Part shown: positions 1-8,512 of the stretch, one piece after another
Layout: every line of letters begins with the position of its first letter
How positions within the stretch are numbered: the stretch's first letter is position 1
NCBI RefSeq assembly: GCF_014635305.1
Contig: NZ_BMCS01000001.1
Coordinates: 558,001 to 622,000 of the forward strand
DNA from: Williamsia phyllosphaerae
GTDB taxonomy: Bacteria > Actinomycetota > Actinomycetes > Mycobacteriales > Mycobacteriaceae
Reading direction: 5' to 3'
DNA: 64,000 nucleotides
Notes under the pieces: model-generated
Databases searched by the model: none
Told to the model about the DNA's origin: nothing
The model's input: the letters and a program-made list of their open reading frames with translations, nothing else
Translations under genes and position numbers: made by a program

Positions 1-416
1 ACGCGGACGAGCAGCGGCGCGAACAGGCCCGATCACTCGGGGCCGAGGCGCATCCGACGGTCGATGCCGCTCGACATCACAACAGGTTTCCCGTGGTGAT
101 CGGCGCGTCACCCCACCCGACGCTTCTCGCCGAGGCCATCCGGTGTGTGGCGCCGGGCGGACATCTGTCGAACGTGGCCATGATCTTCGGCAACGCCTCA
201 CTACCGCTGTGGGACATGTACCAGCGCGACATGACACTGTCGACGGGCTTCGTCAGCGTCATGCCCCACCTCGAAGCGGTACTCGGGATGTTGGAGGGCG
301 ATCGCATCCATCCCGAACAGATATCCACCACGCACCCATGGGCAGACGCCCCTGAGGTGCTGCTCGCGCCCTATGCGAAGCCAGTCCTCGTCGCGCCGTC
401 CCTGATGGGCGGGTAG
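1..416 (+). CDS. Zinc-type alcohol dehydrogenase (MDR family), C-terminal fragment
   Basis: The gene enters from the left edge in frame from base 3 and ends at the TAG at 414-416, so only about 137 C-terminal residues are visible. The fragment has the late Rossmann-fold layout of medium-chain dehydrogenases: a helix ending in ARSLGAEA, then a strand PVVIGA, then the glycine turn APGGHLSNVAM that normally follows the cofactor-binding strands. The catalytic zinc ligands lie outside the window, so substrate and zinc use cannot be judged. The family assignment rests on pattern only. Confidence 0.6.
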   Translation, partial: ADEQRREQARSLGAEAHPTVDAARHHNRFPVVIGASPHPTLLAEAIRCVAPGGHLSNVAMIFGNASLPLWDMYQRDMTLSTGFVSVMPHLEAVLGMLEGDRIHPEQISTTHPWADAPEVLLAPYAKPVLVAPSLMGG

Positions 417-617
417 TCGCCGCGCTCGCACGTCACATCCGACCCCGGCAACGGGGAGCCCCGTGACGCCGAAGGTTGACATCACTGCCATCGTGCAATG
501 ACACTCTCCGGGTGTGTGACGCGGCGCACATCCGTACAGGTGGGGTGCTGCGGTCGGTCACCGGATCACCGGTGCTCGATTCGCACATCTGATGAGAAGC
601 CATTCGGGAGGCTCGCC

Positions 618-2165
618 GTGCAGGTCACATCCATCCGCCGCGCGACCACGATCGTCGCGATCGTGGTCGCCGTGTTCGCATCGAGCGCGACGCTGGCCGT
701 CGCCAAGGCCCCGCCGGGCTACGACGACTTCGCCGATGTCTGGCCCACTTCGGTCCCGCAGGCGCAGTGTCGTCCCGGCGATCGGGTCGAGACCGGGGTG
801 CAGGGCGAGGTGTCGCTGTCCGATCGCAAGAGTGGTCGGAGCCGGCGCGGATACAACTGCAACATCGACCTCGTCGGGCAACTGCAGAACGAGGGCACCG
901 GGATCACCAGCGCGTCCTACAAGCAGTGCACCTATACCGGGACCAGCTTCCCGACCAACCTGCTCAACCGGAAACCCGCCGGTGTCAACGTGATCGATGC
1001 GTCCGACCCCGCCCGGCCGCGGCGCACGGCCGTCCTGAACGAGCCCGCGGCGTTGGGCGGCACCTGGGAGTCGTTGAAGGTCAACGAGGCCCGCGGCCTG
1101 CTGGTGGGTACCGCCGTCGGCATCCTCGAGGGAGCCGGCTACATCTCCGTCTACGACATCGCCACCGACTGTGCGCACCCGCGTCTGCTCAACCGCGGCG
1201 CGGGGAGCCGGCTGAACATGCCGATACCGATCACCACGCACGAGGGCGATTTCTCCCCCGACGGCAGGACGTACTGGGCGTCCGGCGTCGCCCCGGGATA
1301 CGTTAGCGCCGTCGACCTGACCGACCCGAGCCGGCCGATGGTGGTCTGGAGTGGCGTCACCGGCATCTCCGCCCACGGCATGGGATTCACCCCCGACGGT
1401 GAGACCATGTACCTGTCGAACCTCGCCGGGCTCACCATGATCGACGTCTCCGCGATCCAGAACCGCAAGCCGCGCACGATCGTCTCCCGGCTCGCGCCGC
1501 ACATCGGCCAGAAGTTCTGGACCGACGGCCAGATCACTCAGCACAGCATCTACGTCACCTACGGCGGTAAGCCGCACGTGTTCTCGATGGACGAGGCGGG
1601 CTCGGGTGGCGCAAAGCTGTTCGACGCTGCACGATCGTCGAACTTGAAGCTGCGCAACGTCATCAAGCTGGCCATCAACCTGCCGAGGAATCAGACCAGG
1701 GCCGTGGCCAGTGCCGGCGGCAACGGACCGTTCGCCTACGAGTCGCACTACTGCTCGGTGGACCGTCCCGTCGATCCGCGTCGGATGGCCTGCGGGTGGA
1801 TCCAATCCGGCATCCGGGTCTTCGACATCAGCGACCCCGACCGTTTCCGCGAGATCGGGTACTTCAACCCCGCCGCGCAGGTGGGCAAGACCTTCACCAC
1901 CCTGACCAATTCCATCCACGCGGGACTGGCGAACATCGCGGCCCCGCCCATCATCGGTGCCGCGGCGCTGGGACGGGCGATCCTGCAGGGGCAGGCGCCG
2001 CTGACCGGCATCGTCAACGATCGGTCCCGACTGATCGGTGTCGACATGACGGCGGACTGGTGCATGTCACCGCCGCAGTTCCGCGGCGACCTGCTGTACG
2101 TGACCTGCTCGGACAACGGCTTCCTGGCGCTTCGGATGGATCCGCGCGCAGGAACGGCGCGGTGA
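618..2165 (+). CDS. Secreted LVIVD-repeat / beta-propeller-like protein
   Basis: Predicted 515-residue exported protein of unknown biochemical role. A GTG at 618 is preferred because GGGAGG lies 5 bases upstream; the same frame stays open back to 498 without a good ribosome site. Residues 1-30 form a signal peptide (basic start, hydrophobic core, AVAKA near the cleavage site). The mature part repeats VIDASDPARPR, VYDIATDCAHPR, AVDLTDPSRPMV and VFDISDPDRF, each followed by a short beta-rich stretch. This is the LVIVD repeat pattern, expected to fold as a propeller-like surface domain. Several paired cysteines fit an extracytoplasmic location. Its stop codon overlaps the start of the DUF305 gene, so the two are probably co-translated. 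Confidence 0.8.
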   Translation: MQVTSIRRATTIVAIVVAVFASSATLAVAKAPPGYDDFADVWPTSVPQAQCRPGDRVETGVQGEVSLSDRKSGRSRRGYNCNIDLVGQLQNEGTGITSASYKQCTYTGTSFPTNLLNRKPAGVNVIDASDPARPRRTAVLNEPAALGGTWESLKVNEARGLLVGTAVGILEGAGYISVYDIATDCAHPRLLNRGAGSRLNMPIPITTHEGDFSPDGRTYWASGVAPGYVSAVDLTDPSRPMVVWSGVTGISAHGMGFTPDGETMYLSNLAGLTMIDVSAIQNRKPRTIVSRLAPHIGQKFWTDGQITQHSIYVTYGGKPHVFSMDEAGSGGAKLFDAARSSNLKLRNVIKLAINLPRNQTRAVASAGGNGPFAYESHYCSVDRPVDPRRMACGWIQSGIRVFDISDPDRFREIGYFNPAAQVGKTFTTLTNSIHAGLANIAAPPIIGAAALGRAILQGQAPLTGIVNDRSRLIGVDMTADWCMSPPQFRGDLLYVTCSDNGFLALRMDPRAGTAR

Positions 2166-2773
2166 GTCAACGCTGGGCGCTGTGCATCGTAGCGCTCACC
2201 GCCGGGGTGTCGATGATCGTCGGGGTGATGATCGGGAACGCAGGCTCCGAGTCCGCACCGGCTCTGAGCAGCGTCGACGTCGGGTTCGCCCAGGACATGC
2301 TGGCCCATCACCAGCAGGCGATCACCATCGTCGGCCAACTCTCCCCGCAGGCGACGCCGGACGTCCGTGCCGTCGCCGACCAGATCTCCGGCACCCAACT
2401 CGCCGAGACCGGGCAGATGCGCGGGTGGCTGCAGGCGGCCGGAGAGCCCGAGCAGTCGCCCACGCCGATGGCGTGGATGGGATCCGACCACGCTGAGCAC
2501 GCCGGCTCGGCCATGATGCCGGGCATGGCCGATGATGCCGAGCTCACCGCTCTGCACGAGACGACCGGTGTCGACAACGAGATCCGGTTCCTGCAGTTGA
2601 TGATCCGGCACCATCAGGGCGGGATCAGCATGGCGCAGTACCTCCGCCAACACGGTCACAACGGCTCGGTCACCGCGACCGCCACGCAGATGCAGGACGA
2701 GCAGAGCAACGAGGTGGACCTGATGGTGACGCTGCTGACGGCGCGCGGCGGTACGCCGTTACCGTTTGCCTGA
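2162..2773 (+). CDS. DUF305 family membrane-anchored protein
   Basis: A GTG start overlaps the TGA of the preceding gene (GTGA), giving a 203-residue product. Residues 5-24 are one hydrophobic segment acting as signal anchor. The remainder shows the two DUF305 signatures, FAQDMLAHHQQAI and LQLMIRHHQGGISMAQ, whose His-His pairs lie in a ferritin-like helical bundle, with a Met/His-rich stretch between them. DUF305 proteins are often linked with metal, particularly copper, handling; that role is inferred here. The overlap with the LVIVD gene suggests a two-protein envelope module. The 3' end overlaps the convergent hotdog-protein gene by 15 bases. Confidence 0.85.
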   Translation: MSQRWALCIVALTAGVSMIVGVMIGNAGSESAPALSSVDVGFAQDMLAHHQQAITIVGQLSPQATPDVRAVADQISGTQLAETGQMRGWLQAAGEPEQSPTPMAWMGSDHAEHAGSAMMPGMADDAELTALHETTGVDNEIRFLQLMIRHHQGGISMAQYLRQHGHNGSVTATATQMQDEQSNEVDLMVTLLTARGGTPLPFA

Positions 2774-3283
2774 CGGGGCGTGCGTCGCGGTGTCGTTGCT
2801 GCGCAACCTTATCCGCATGGTGTGATCGGCGGCCGCGACCACGGTGCCCGCGGCGTCGACGATGTCGACGTGGTGGACGACCTGGGTGACGCCCTCGCGG
2901 GTCGCCTGGTCGCGGATGCGCTCGGCCTCGTCGTGCGGCAGCTCGACCCGGAGTTCGAGGCGACCGCGACCCGGGGCCTGGAAGTCGATGCTCGCGGCTT
3001 TCGTCCACACCTCGAACCGGCGACCGAGCTGCGCGGCGAGCATCATCCCGTACAGGACGTCGGTGGCCGAGAACAACGCTCCCCCGAACGCGGCGCCGTG
3101 CAGGTTCGCCGTCCACGGGTGGACGCGGACCGTGATCGCGCCGGAGGTCCAGTCGTCGGCGATGTGTGACACGCGCACGCCCGCCCCGAGCAGGGGCGGG
3201 TAGAGCCCGACCAGCAGGCGGAACCTCGACGGCTTGTACAGCCAGCCGTGGAACACGGTCTTGTTGTTGTTCACGCCCGCCAT
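2759..3283 (-). CDS. DUF4442 / hotdog-fold (PaaI-like) thioesterase-like protein
   Basis: The 174-residue product starts at the ATG at 3283; a longer frame to 3394 exists but adds a low-complexity Arg/Ala leader. The middle carries HPWTANLHGAAFGGALFSATD followed by a strand-rich C-terminal half with FQAPGRGRLELRVEL, the usual hotdog layout. The family includes acyl-CoA thioesterases, but no substrate can be read from the sequence. It lies about 60 bases downstream of the MFS exporter on the same strand and may be co-transcribed. The ribosome site is weak. Confidence 0.7.
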   Translation of the reverse strand: MAGVNNNKTVFHGWLYKPSRFRLLVGLYPPLLGAGVRVSHIADDWTSGAITVRVHPWTANLHGAAFGGALFSATDVLYGMMLAAQLGRRFEVWTKAASIDFQAPGRGRLELRVELPHDEAERIRDQATREGVTQVVHHVDIVDAAGTVVAAADHTMRIRLRSNDTATHAPSGKR

Positions 3284-3344
3284 TGTCGGCCACGGCGCAA
3301 CCGCGGCGTCACCGTCCCTCGAGCCGTCGGCCCGTGCGTCGGTG

Positions 3345-4811
3345 TCAGACCGGGGCCACCGTCTTGTCTTCGGTGCGCTTCGCGGTGACGGCATCGACGA
3401 CGGCGATGAGCAATCCGACGCCGACGAGTGCGGCGGCCACCGTCAGCCCGAGCTGAAATGCCGGGGCGAAATCACCGCGCGAATCGGCGATCTGGGCGAA
3501 GAACACCGCGCCGACCAGCGCGATACCGGCGGCCGACCCGATGCGTTGGCCGGTCTGCAGCACACCGCCGGCGATACCGGCGCGCTTCACCGGGACCTCG
3601 TCGAGAGTGAGGGTGACGTTCGGCGAGATCACGAATCCCGACCCGACACCGGCGATGAGCAGGGGCACCGCCGCCGCCCAGCCGACCCCGGAACCGGGGA
3701 CGAGCAGCGACGCGATCACCGCGCCGACCATCCCGACGACGACCATGCCCAGGCCCACCGCGACGAGACTGCGACCGAAGCGCCCGACGATCGACCCGCC
3801 GACCCGCGCCGACACCGCCGAACCGATGGCGAACGGCGTGACGGCGAGACCGGCCTGCAGGGCCGAATATCCCAGTCCCTGCTGCACGTACAGCGTGTAG
3901 ACGAAGAAGATCGTGGTGAACCCGGCGAAATAGACGGTGCCGATGATGCAGCCGAGCGTGTACGACCGGTTGGAGAACAGGGAGAGATCAACCAGCTGCT
4001 GGTGCCCACGCGCGCCCTGGCGCCGTTCCCACAGCACGAAGGCCGCCAGCAACAGTGCGGCCGGGATGAACAGCAGCCACTTGGCCGATCCGGTCCACTG
4101 CTGTTCCTGCACCAGCGGCAGCATCACCGCGAGGACACCGAGGCCGAGAAGCACCACACCGACCGGATCGAAGGAGGATGCGCGCAGCGGCTGGAGCGAG
4201 TCGGCATCACGCGATGGCAGCAGCTTTATCGCGGCGACGAGGGCGAGGGCGCCGATCGGGACGTTCACCATGAACACGTACCGCCACCCGTGCTCGACGC
4301 CACCGAGTTGGATGAGCACTCCACCCAGCAGCGGACCGACCGCCGTCGAGATGCCGATGGTCGCGGCGAACAGACCGAACGCCTTTGCGCGCTCGGCTCC
4401 ACGGAAGAGCTGCTGGATCAGGCCGGACACCTGTGGGCTGAGGATGCCGCCGGCGAGACCCTGGACGAGACGGGCGATCACGAGGGTGAGCGGCCCGGTC
4501 GCCAACCCGCACGCGGCCGAGGCGACGACGAACAGGATCAGCCCGATGATGAAGGTGGTCTTGCGACCGCGGGCGTCACCGATGCGGCCTGCAGGCACCA
4601 GGAAAAGACCGAAGGCCAGCGCATAACCCGACACCACCCACGACAGGTCGGCCGACGACGCGCCGATCCCCTTCTCGATCGACGGCAGCGCCACGTTGAC
4701 GATCGACACGTCGAGCAGGGTCATGAAGCCGACCGCGAGGCAGACCGTCAGGGCGGTCCACCGTCGCGGATCGGGCTCGTATTCCTCGGTGGGCGCGGGT
4801 CCGGTGGTCAT
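3345..4811 (-). CDS. MFS transporter, DHA2 (EmrB/QacA-like, 14-helix) drug exporter
   Basis: A 488-residue integral membrane protein starting at the ATG at 4811 (an in-frame TTG lies 15 bases earlier). The cytoplasmic loop after helix 2 has the MFS motif A form GRIGDARGRK. The first helix carries FMTLLDVSIVNVALPSI, the motif D1 signature of the 14-helix DHA2 group. Helix 5 has the antiporter motif GPLLGGVL. Such proteins export hydrophobic drugs with proton antiport, and the substrate here is unknown. No TetR or MarR regulator is adjacent. Confidence 0.87.
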   Translation of the reverse strand: MTTGPAPTEEYEPDPRRWTALTVCLAVGFMTLLDVSIVNVALPSIEKGIGASSADLSWVVSGYALAFGLFLVPAGRIGDARGRKTTFIIGLILFVVASAACGLATGPLTLVIARLVQGLAGGILSPQVSGLIQQLFRGAERAKAFGLFAATIGISTAVGPLLGGVLIQLGGVEHGWRYVFMVNVPIGALALVAAIKLLPSRDADSLQPLRASSFDPVGVVLLGLGVLAVMLPLVQEQQWTGSAKWLLFIPAALLLAAFVLWERRQGARGHQQLVDLSLFSNRSYTLGCIIGTVYFAGFTTIFFVYTLYVQQGLGYSALQAGLAVTPFAIGSAVSARVGGSIVGRFGRSLVAVGLGMVVVGMVGAVIASLLVPGSGVGWAAAVPLLIAGVGSGFVISPNVTLTLDEVPVKRAGIAGGVLQTGQRIGSAAGIALVGAVFFAQIADSRGDFAPAFQLGLTVAAALVGVGLLIAVVDAVTAKRTEDKTVAPV

Positions 4812-4877
4812 GGTGTCGTGCAACACCGATGTCCGTTCTGGTCTTCCCGACCACTTCTGAACGACGAGACCAGCAGG

Positions 4878-5453
4878 TCACATGGTGGTGTGGCCGTCGA
4901 TGCTCTCACGGATGATCTCGGCGTGCCCGGCGTGCTGCGCGGTCTCCGACACCAGATGGATCAGCACCCGTCGAACGCTCCACGATGCGCCGGGTTCGTT
5001 CCACGGGGCCTCGGGCAGCGGGGTGGAACGAGACAGATCGCAGGCTGTCGCGATGACGTCCGCGGTGCGCGCCGCGACGGCCGCGTACTCCGACAGGATG
5101 GATTCGCGGGAATCGCCCGGCAACATCTGGAACTCGTTCTGACGATCGATCGCCCACTGCGGATACGTACGTGCGGTGCCCGACATGAGGTCGTCCCAGC
5201 TCACCCCGTCGGGCAGGGTCAACGCCATGCCGGACGTGCCCTCGGTGACGAAGCGCATCCATGCTGCCTCGGTCGAGGCGACGTGCTTGATCAACCCGCC
5301 CAGACAGAGCGAACTCGCGGTGGGTCGCAGACCCAGCTCCTCGTCGGTGAGACCTTCGGTCGTCCCGATGAGGAAGGCGCGCGCCTGCGCCAATTCGGCG
5401 AGCAGTTCGGTGCGCTCGTCGGTCGTGACGGCGGTGGTCGAGTCGGTGTCCAT
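4878..5453 (-). CDS. DinB / DUF664 family protein
   Basis: The start is set at the ATG at 5453 because AAGGAG stands 5 bases upstream; an upstream in-frame ATG at 5483 lacks such a site. The 191-residue product has the four-helix DinB fold: an early helix RTELLAELAQARAFLIGTT, the GGLIKHVASTEAAWM segment with the first metal-ligand-type His, and a final helix VRRVLIHLVSETAQHAGHAE with the His-x3-Glu-x2-His pattern. The DinB superfamily includes mycothiol-, bacillithiol- and glutathione-dependent transferases. A mycothiol-dependent role would suit an actinobacterium but is inference. Confidence 0.82.
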   Translation of the reverse strand: MDTDSTTAVTTDERTELLAELAQARAFLIGTTEGLTDEELGLRPTASSLCLGGLIKHVASTEAAWMRFVTEGTSGMALTLPDGVSWDDLMSGTARTYPQWAIDRQNEFQMLPGDSRESILSEYAAVAARTADVIATACDLSRSTPLPEAPWNEPGASWSVRRVLIHLVSETAQHAGHAEIIRESIDGHTTM

Positions 5454-5617
5454 GGTGGCTCCTTGCATCTCTGTGGTGGTCATGGACGCAGCCTCGCAGG
5501 CATTGCGGACAGAAACGGTCCTCAATGGACTCAAGCAAGTACGCCGCCTGCCCTCGGCTTCCTCGACACCGCGATCCGCGGTCGCCGGACGATCTGATCT
5601 CAGAGCACAATCGCGAC

Positions 5618-6331
5618 GTGAACGATCGCGCCACACCCGACGAGTCCCGACGCCGCCGACTGGAGAACGACGCGCTACCCGCCTGGCGCCGCATCACCGA
5701 GGGCGAACCCCGATGGGCCGCCGCGCTGGCCATCGTCGCCGTGATCGCGCTGCAGCTCGCACTGCCGCAACGGCTCAACCTGTCCTCGCGCTACCTGCTG
5801 CCGGGGATCGAACTCGCGTTGCTCGTGATGCTGGTCATCGCGAACCCGCTGCGCATCAACCGTGTCTCGCGTCCGCTGCGATCGGCCAGCCTCACGCTGA
5901 TCGCCGTCGCCAGCCTGGCCAATGCGTACGCGGCGGTCCGTCTGGTCACCGACATCATCTCCGGCGACCACAAGGTCTCGGCTGCGGCCCTGCTCGCCAC
6001 CGGCGGCGCGGTGTATCTGACGAACATCATCATCTTCGGGCTCTGGTACTGGGACCTCGACCGCGGCGGACCGGCCACCCGCGCGGCGGGCACCCGGCAG
6101 TACCCCGATTTCCTGTTCCCTCAGATGACCACGCCCGATGTGTCCGACCCTGACTGGGAGCCACGCTTCGCCGACTACCTCTACGTGTCGTTCACCAACG
6201 CGACCGCCTTCAGCCCGACCGACACCATGCCGCTGAGTCGTTGGGCGAAGCTGGCGATGATGATCCAGTCGGTGATCGCGCTCGCCACCGTGGCGATGGT
6301 GCTCGCCCGAGCCATCAACATCCTGAACTGA
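5618..6331 (+). CDS. Integral membrane protein, unknown function
   Basis: A 237-residue protein, if it starts at GTG 5618; the frame is open from 5525 but the earlier part reads like noncoding Arg/Pro codons. After a charged N-terminus there are four hydrophobic segments (about residues 37-57, 63-83, 95-115 and 125-150). A conserved-looking loop IFGLWYWDLDRGGP is followed by a soluble stretch with YPDFLFPQM, and a last helix MMIQSVIALATVAMVLARAI ends the protein. I do not recognise a characterised family. It is convergent with the DUF1877-like gene and 12 bases from it. Confidence 0.65.
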   Translation: MNDRATPDESRRRRLENDALPAWRRITEGEPRWAAALAIVAVIALQLALPQRLNLSSRYLLPGIELALLVMLVIANPLRINRVSRPLRSASLTLIAVASLANAYAAVRLVTDIISGDHKVSAAALLATGGAVYLTNIIIFGLWYWDLDRGGPATRAAGTRQYPDFLFPQMTTPDVSDPDWEPRFADYLYVSFTNATAFSPTDTMPLSRWAKLAMMIQSVIALATVAMVLARAINILN

Positions 6332-6343
6332 CCGATCTGCTCA

Positions 6344-6790
6344 TCAACCGATCGTGTACACGAGGCCTGCACCCTCCGCGGAGAGCCCGCAGGCGAATTC
6401 CCGCGCGGCCCCGAGGTATTGACTCACATAATCCGCCTCGAACAGGACACGCTCGCGGCGTCCGGGTACGGCCACCGGCTCATCGACGAGCACGATGTCG
6501 CGCGCAACCTCGGCGACCTCGTCGGGATCGAGGACTCCGAACCACGGGTGATACTCGACGCCGTTGTCACACATCGTGACCTGACCGTGCACCATCGCCG
6601 CGCAGGGGCGACCGGCGAACAACTGCTGCAGCGCCCTCCACGCCTTGTCGAGGTAGAGCATCGGCGGACGATCGTCCGGATCACCCCACGCATCCATCAG
6701 TGGGTCGTCGGAGATGAACAGCCTCGGGTCGGAGCGTGCGTGATCGACGAGTTCGGCGCGGACTGGATAGGCGTAGTAGCGGATTCCCAT
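6344..6790 (-). CDS. DUF1877 (YfbM-like) protein
   Basis: The 148-residue reading begins at the ATG at 6790, giving MGIRYYAYPV, the usual MG-aromatic opening of the DUF1877 family. The segment MLYLDKAWRALQQLFAG matches the family's LDKxWxxLxxLLTG-type core. The C-terminal part, with a DADYV-like FEADYVSQYLGAAREF helix and a late small-residue turn, also fits. It is a small soluble protein of unknown role and no operon partner is evident. The family call is by eye. Confidence 0.6.
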   Translation of the reverse strand: MGIRYYAYPVRAELVDHARSDPRLFISDDPLMDAWGDPDDRPPMLYLDKAWRALQQLFAGRPCAAMVHGQVTMCDNGVEYHPWFGVLDPDEVAEVARDIVLVDEPVAVPGRRERVLFEADYVSQYLGAAREFACGLSAEGAGLVYTIG

Positions 6791-7090
6791 GCACGCCAAC
6801 CTCGCACCGGGTACCGACCACAACACAGGACGCGGCCGTGCCCGAGTGCGGGTTGTGCACAGATGGGGGTTCATCCCCAGGAGTCGGATCTCTGATGACC
6901 GCCCCTCGGGGCCGGTTGCTCGGGCGTCACGTCGGTGAGACCGTCGGGGGCGAGGAAGCCCTCGGCAAGGCTCTCTCAGGCGGCCCGTGCGGGTAACGGG
7001 TTTGTCGCATCCGGGGATGCCGCCACGCCGCTGGGCGATACTGATGGCCGCCGACGAGATACGTCGGGAACTGATCTTTATGGGGCAAAC

Positions 7091-7507
7091 ATGAAGAAAC
7101 TCGTGATCGCGGTCCTGGCGGCCAGTGCGCTGGTCCTCGCGGGGTGTTCGGACTCCGACACCCAGAGCACCACCGACTCGGCGACGAACGCCGCCAACAA
7201 CGCGGCCGACGACATCGGCAGCGCCGCATCGAAGGCCGCCGACTCCGCAGGCAACGCCGCTTCGGACACCCGCGACGCCGGATTCATCGCGGTTCTGGCC
7301 GCGGCGAGCCTGAAGTTCGGTGACGACAAGGACATGGTCGACGAGGCCAAGGACGTCTGTGAGGACCTCAAGGGCGGCAAGACCGCAGCCGAGGCCGCCG
7401 ACAGCGTGAAGGACAAGTACGACGGGGACGCAGGCAAGGCGCTCAACTTCGTTCGTTCCGCGGTCCCGGCGTACTGCGCGACCGAGGTCGGCAAGCTCGT
7501 CGGCTGA
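7091..7507 (+). CDS. DUF732-domain lipoprotein
   Basis: A 138-residue exported lipoprotein. The N-terminus MKKLVIAVLAASALVLAGC is a lipoprotein signal peptide with the lipobox LAGC at residues 16-19, so Cys19 should be lipidated. A Ser/Thr/Ala/Asp-rich linker spans residues 20-65. The C-terminal domain has the DUF732 pattern of a central VCEDLKGGKTAAEAA and a later PAYCAT, with two cysteines likely to form a disulphide. DUF732 proteins are common in mycobacteria and relatives and their function is unknown. It is convergent with the LysR gene. Confidence 0.82.
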   Translation: MKKLVIAVLAASALVLAGCSDSDTQSTTDSATNAANNAADDIGSAASKAADSAGNAASDTRDAGFIAVLAAASLKFGDDKDMVDEAKDVCEDLKGGKTAAEAADSVKDKYDGDAGKALNFVRSAVPAYCATEVGKLVG

Positions 7508-7522
7508 CCCGACCGAGATCGA

Positions 7523-8422
7523 TCACTGCCGCGCGGCCGGCGCCTTTCCCACCATGGTGAGCACGGTGTCCCGGAAGGCGACGGCCGCCGGGGGCAGATA
7601 GCGGTCGGGCACCCACCCGATCGCTATCTGCCGCACCAGTCCCGCGTCGCTCAGCGGCACCTCCACCACGTCGTCCCGGGGGCCGGGCGCCGCAGGCAGC
7701 AGCGCCACCCCGAGCCCGCCGCCCACCAGACCCCGCAGCGTGCCGATGTCGGTCCCCTCGAAGGTGATCCGAGGTGACATCCCTGCCTGCACGCACGCGT
7801 TGTCGAAGACGTGCCGGAGCGTGTGCTCGCGGTCCATCGCGACGAACGGCTCGTCGGCCAGGTCGGCGAAACGCAACCGCTTCCGCGCCGCGAATCGGTG
7901 TCCGAGCGGCACCACGACGAGCAGCTCCTCGGTGTACAGCGGCGCCCACTGCACGTCGAGCACCTCGGCGAACAGGCCCGGAACACTGATGCACAGATCC
8001 GTCACCCCACCCGCGAGTCGGGTGATGACGTCGCGACCCGAGTTCTGATGCAGCTCGAACTCGACCGCCTCGTGGGTGCGTCGATGTTCGCGGATCGCCC
8101 GCGGCACCACCGTGGCCCCGAGTGAGTGCAGGAATCCCACCGACACCGTGCCGGCCGCCGCGCCGGCGAGCTCGCGCACCGTCGAGACCCCGATGTCGAT
8201 GCTGCGAGCCACATCTCGTGTGGAATCTCGGAAGGCGACGCCGAAGCGGTTGAGTTCGTTCACCCGGCCGCGACGCGTGAACAACGGGACCCCGATCTCG
8301 CTCTCGAGCGACGCGATCGCCCGACTCACCGCGGACTGCGACACCACGAGATGCTCGGCCGCCGCCCGGAGGCCGCCGCGCTCGGCGACCGCGTGAAAGT
8401 AACGGAGTTGATAGAGCTCCAT
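7523..8422 (-). CDS. LysR-family transcriptional regulator (predicted itaconate-operon regulator)
   Basis: A 299-residue LysR protein. The ATG at 8422 gives MELYQLRYFHAVAERGG, the typical start of the winged helix-turn-helix; the recognition region is VSQSAVSRAIASLESEIG with LFTRRGR after it. A periplasmic-binding-like effector domain follows from about residue 90. It is divergent from the CitE-like lyase gene with 90 bases between the two starts, the usual layout for LysR autoregulation and activation of a neighbouring operon. A dyad with T-N11-A form lies in that gap. The effector is predicted, not shown, to be itaconate or one of its CoA derivatives. Confidence 0.88.
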   Translation of the reverse strand: MELYQLRYFHAVAERGGLRAAAEHLVVSQSAVSRAIASLESEIGVPLFTRRGRVNELNRFGVAFRDSTRDVARSIDIGVSTVRELAGAAAGTVSVGFLHSLGATVVPRAIREHRRTHEAVEFELHQNSGRDVITRLAGGVTDLCISVPGLFAEVLDVQWAPLYTEELLVVVPLGHRFAARKRLRFADLADEPFVAMDREHTLRHVFDNACVQAGMSPRITFEGTDIGTLRGLVGGGLGVALLPAAPGPRDDVVEVPLSDAGLVRQIAIGWVPDRYLPPAAVAFRDTVLTMVGKAPAARQ

Positions 8423-8439
8423 CGCGAACCCCCGATCAT

Positions 8440-8454
8440 TTGCGTCAAGTGCAA
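8440..8454. promoter_or_regulatory. Candidate LysR operator (TTGC-N7-GCAA dyad)
   Basis: The sequence TTGCGTCAAGTGCAA is a perfect 4-bp-arm dyad containing T-N11-A, the general LysR-box form. It lies 18 bases upstream of the LysR start and 59 bases upstream of the lyase start, where a divergent LysR activator site is expected. The match to the general rule is seen; binding is inferred. Confidence 0.5.
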
Positions 8455-8512
8455 GCATATCGCGCATAAGTATTGATGGACGCGACTATTAGCCGCTCGT
8501 AACGTCATCGGC

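Noticed and set aside
3234..5597. A 787-codon open frame on the plus strand
   Set aside because: It lies opposite the MFS transporter and DinB genes and has the Arg/Asp/Gly/His-rich composition typical of antisense frames in high-GC DNA.
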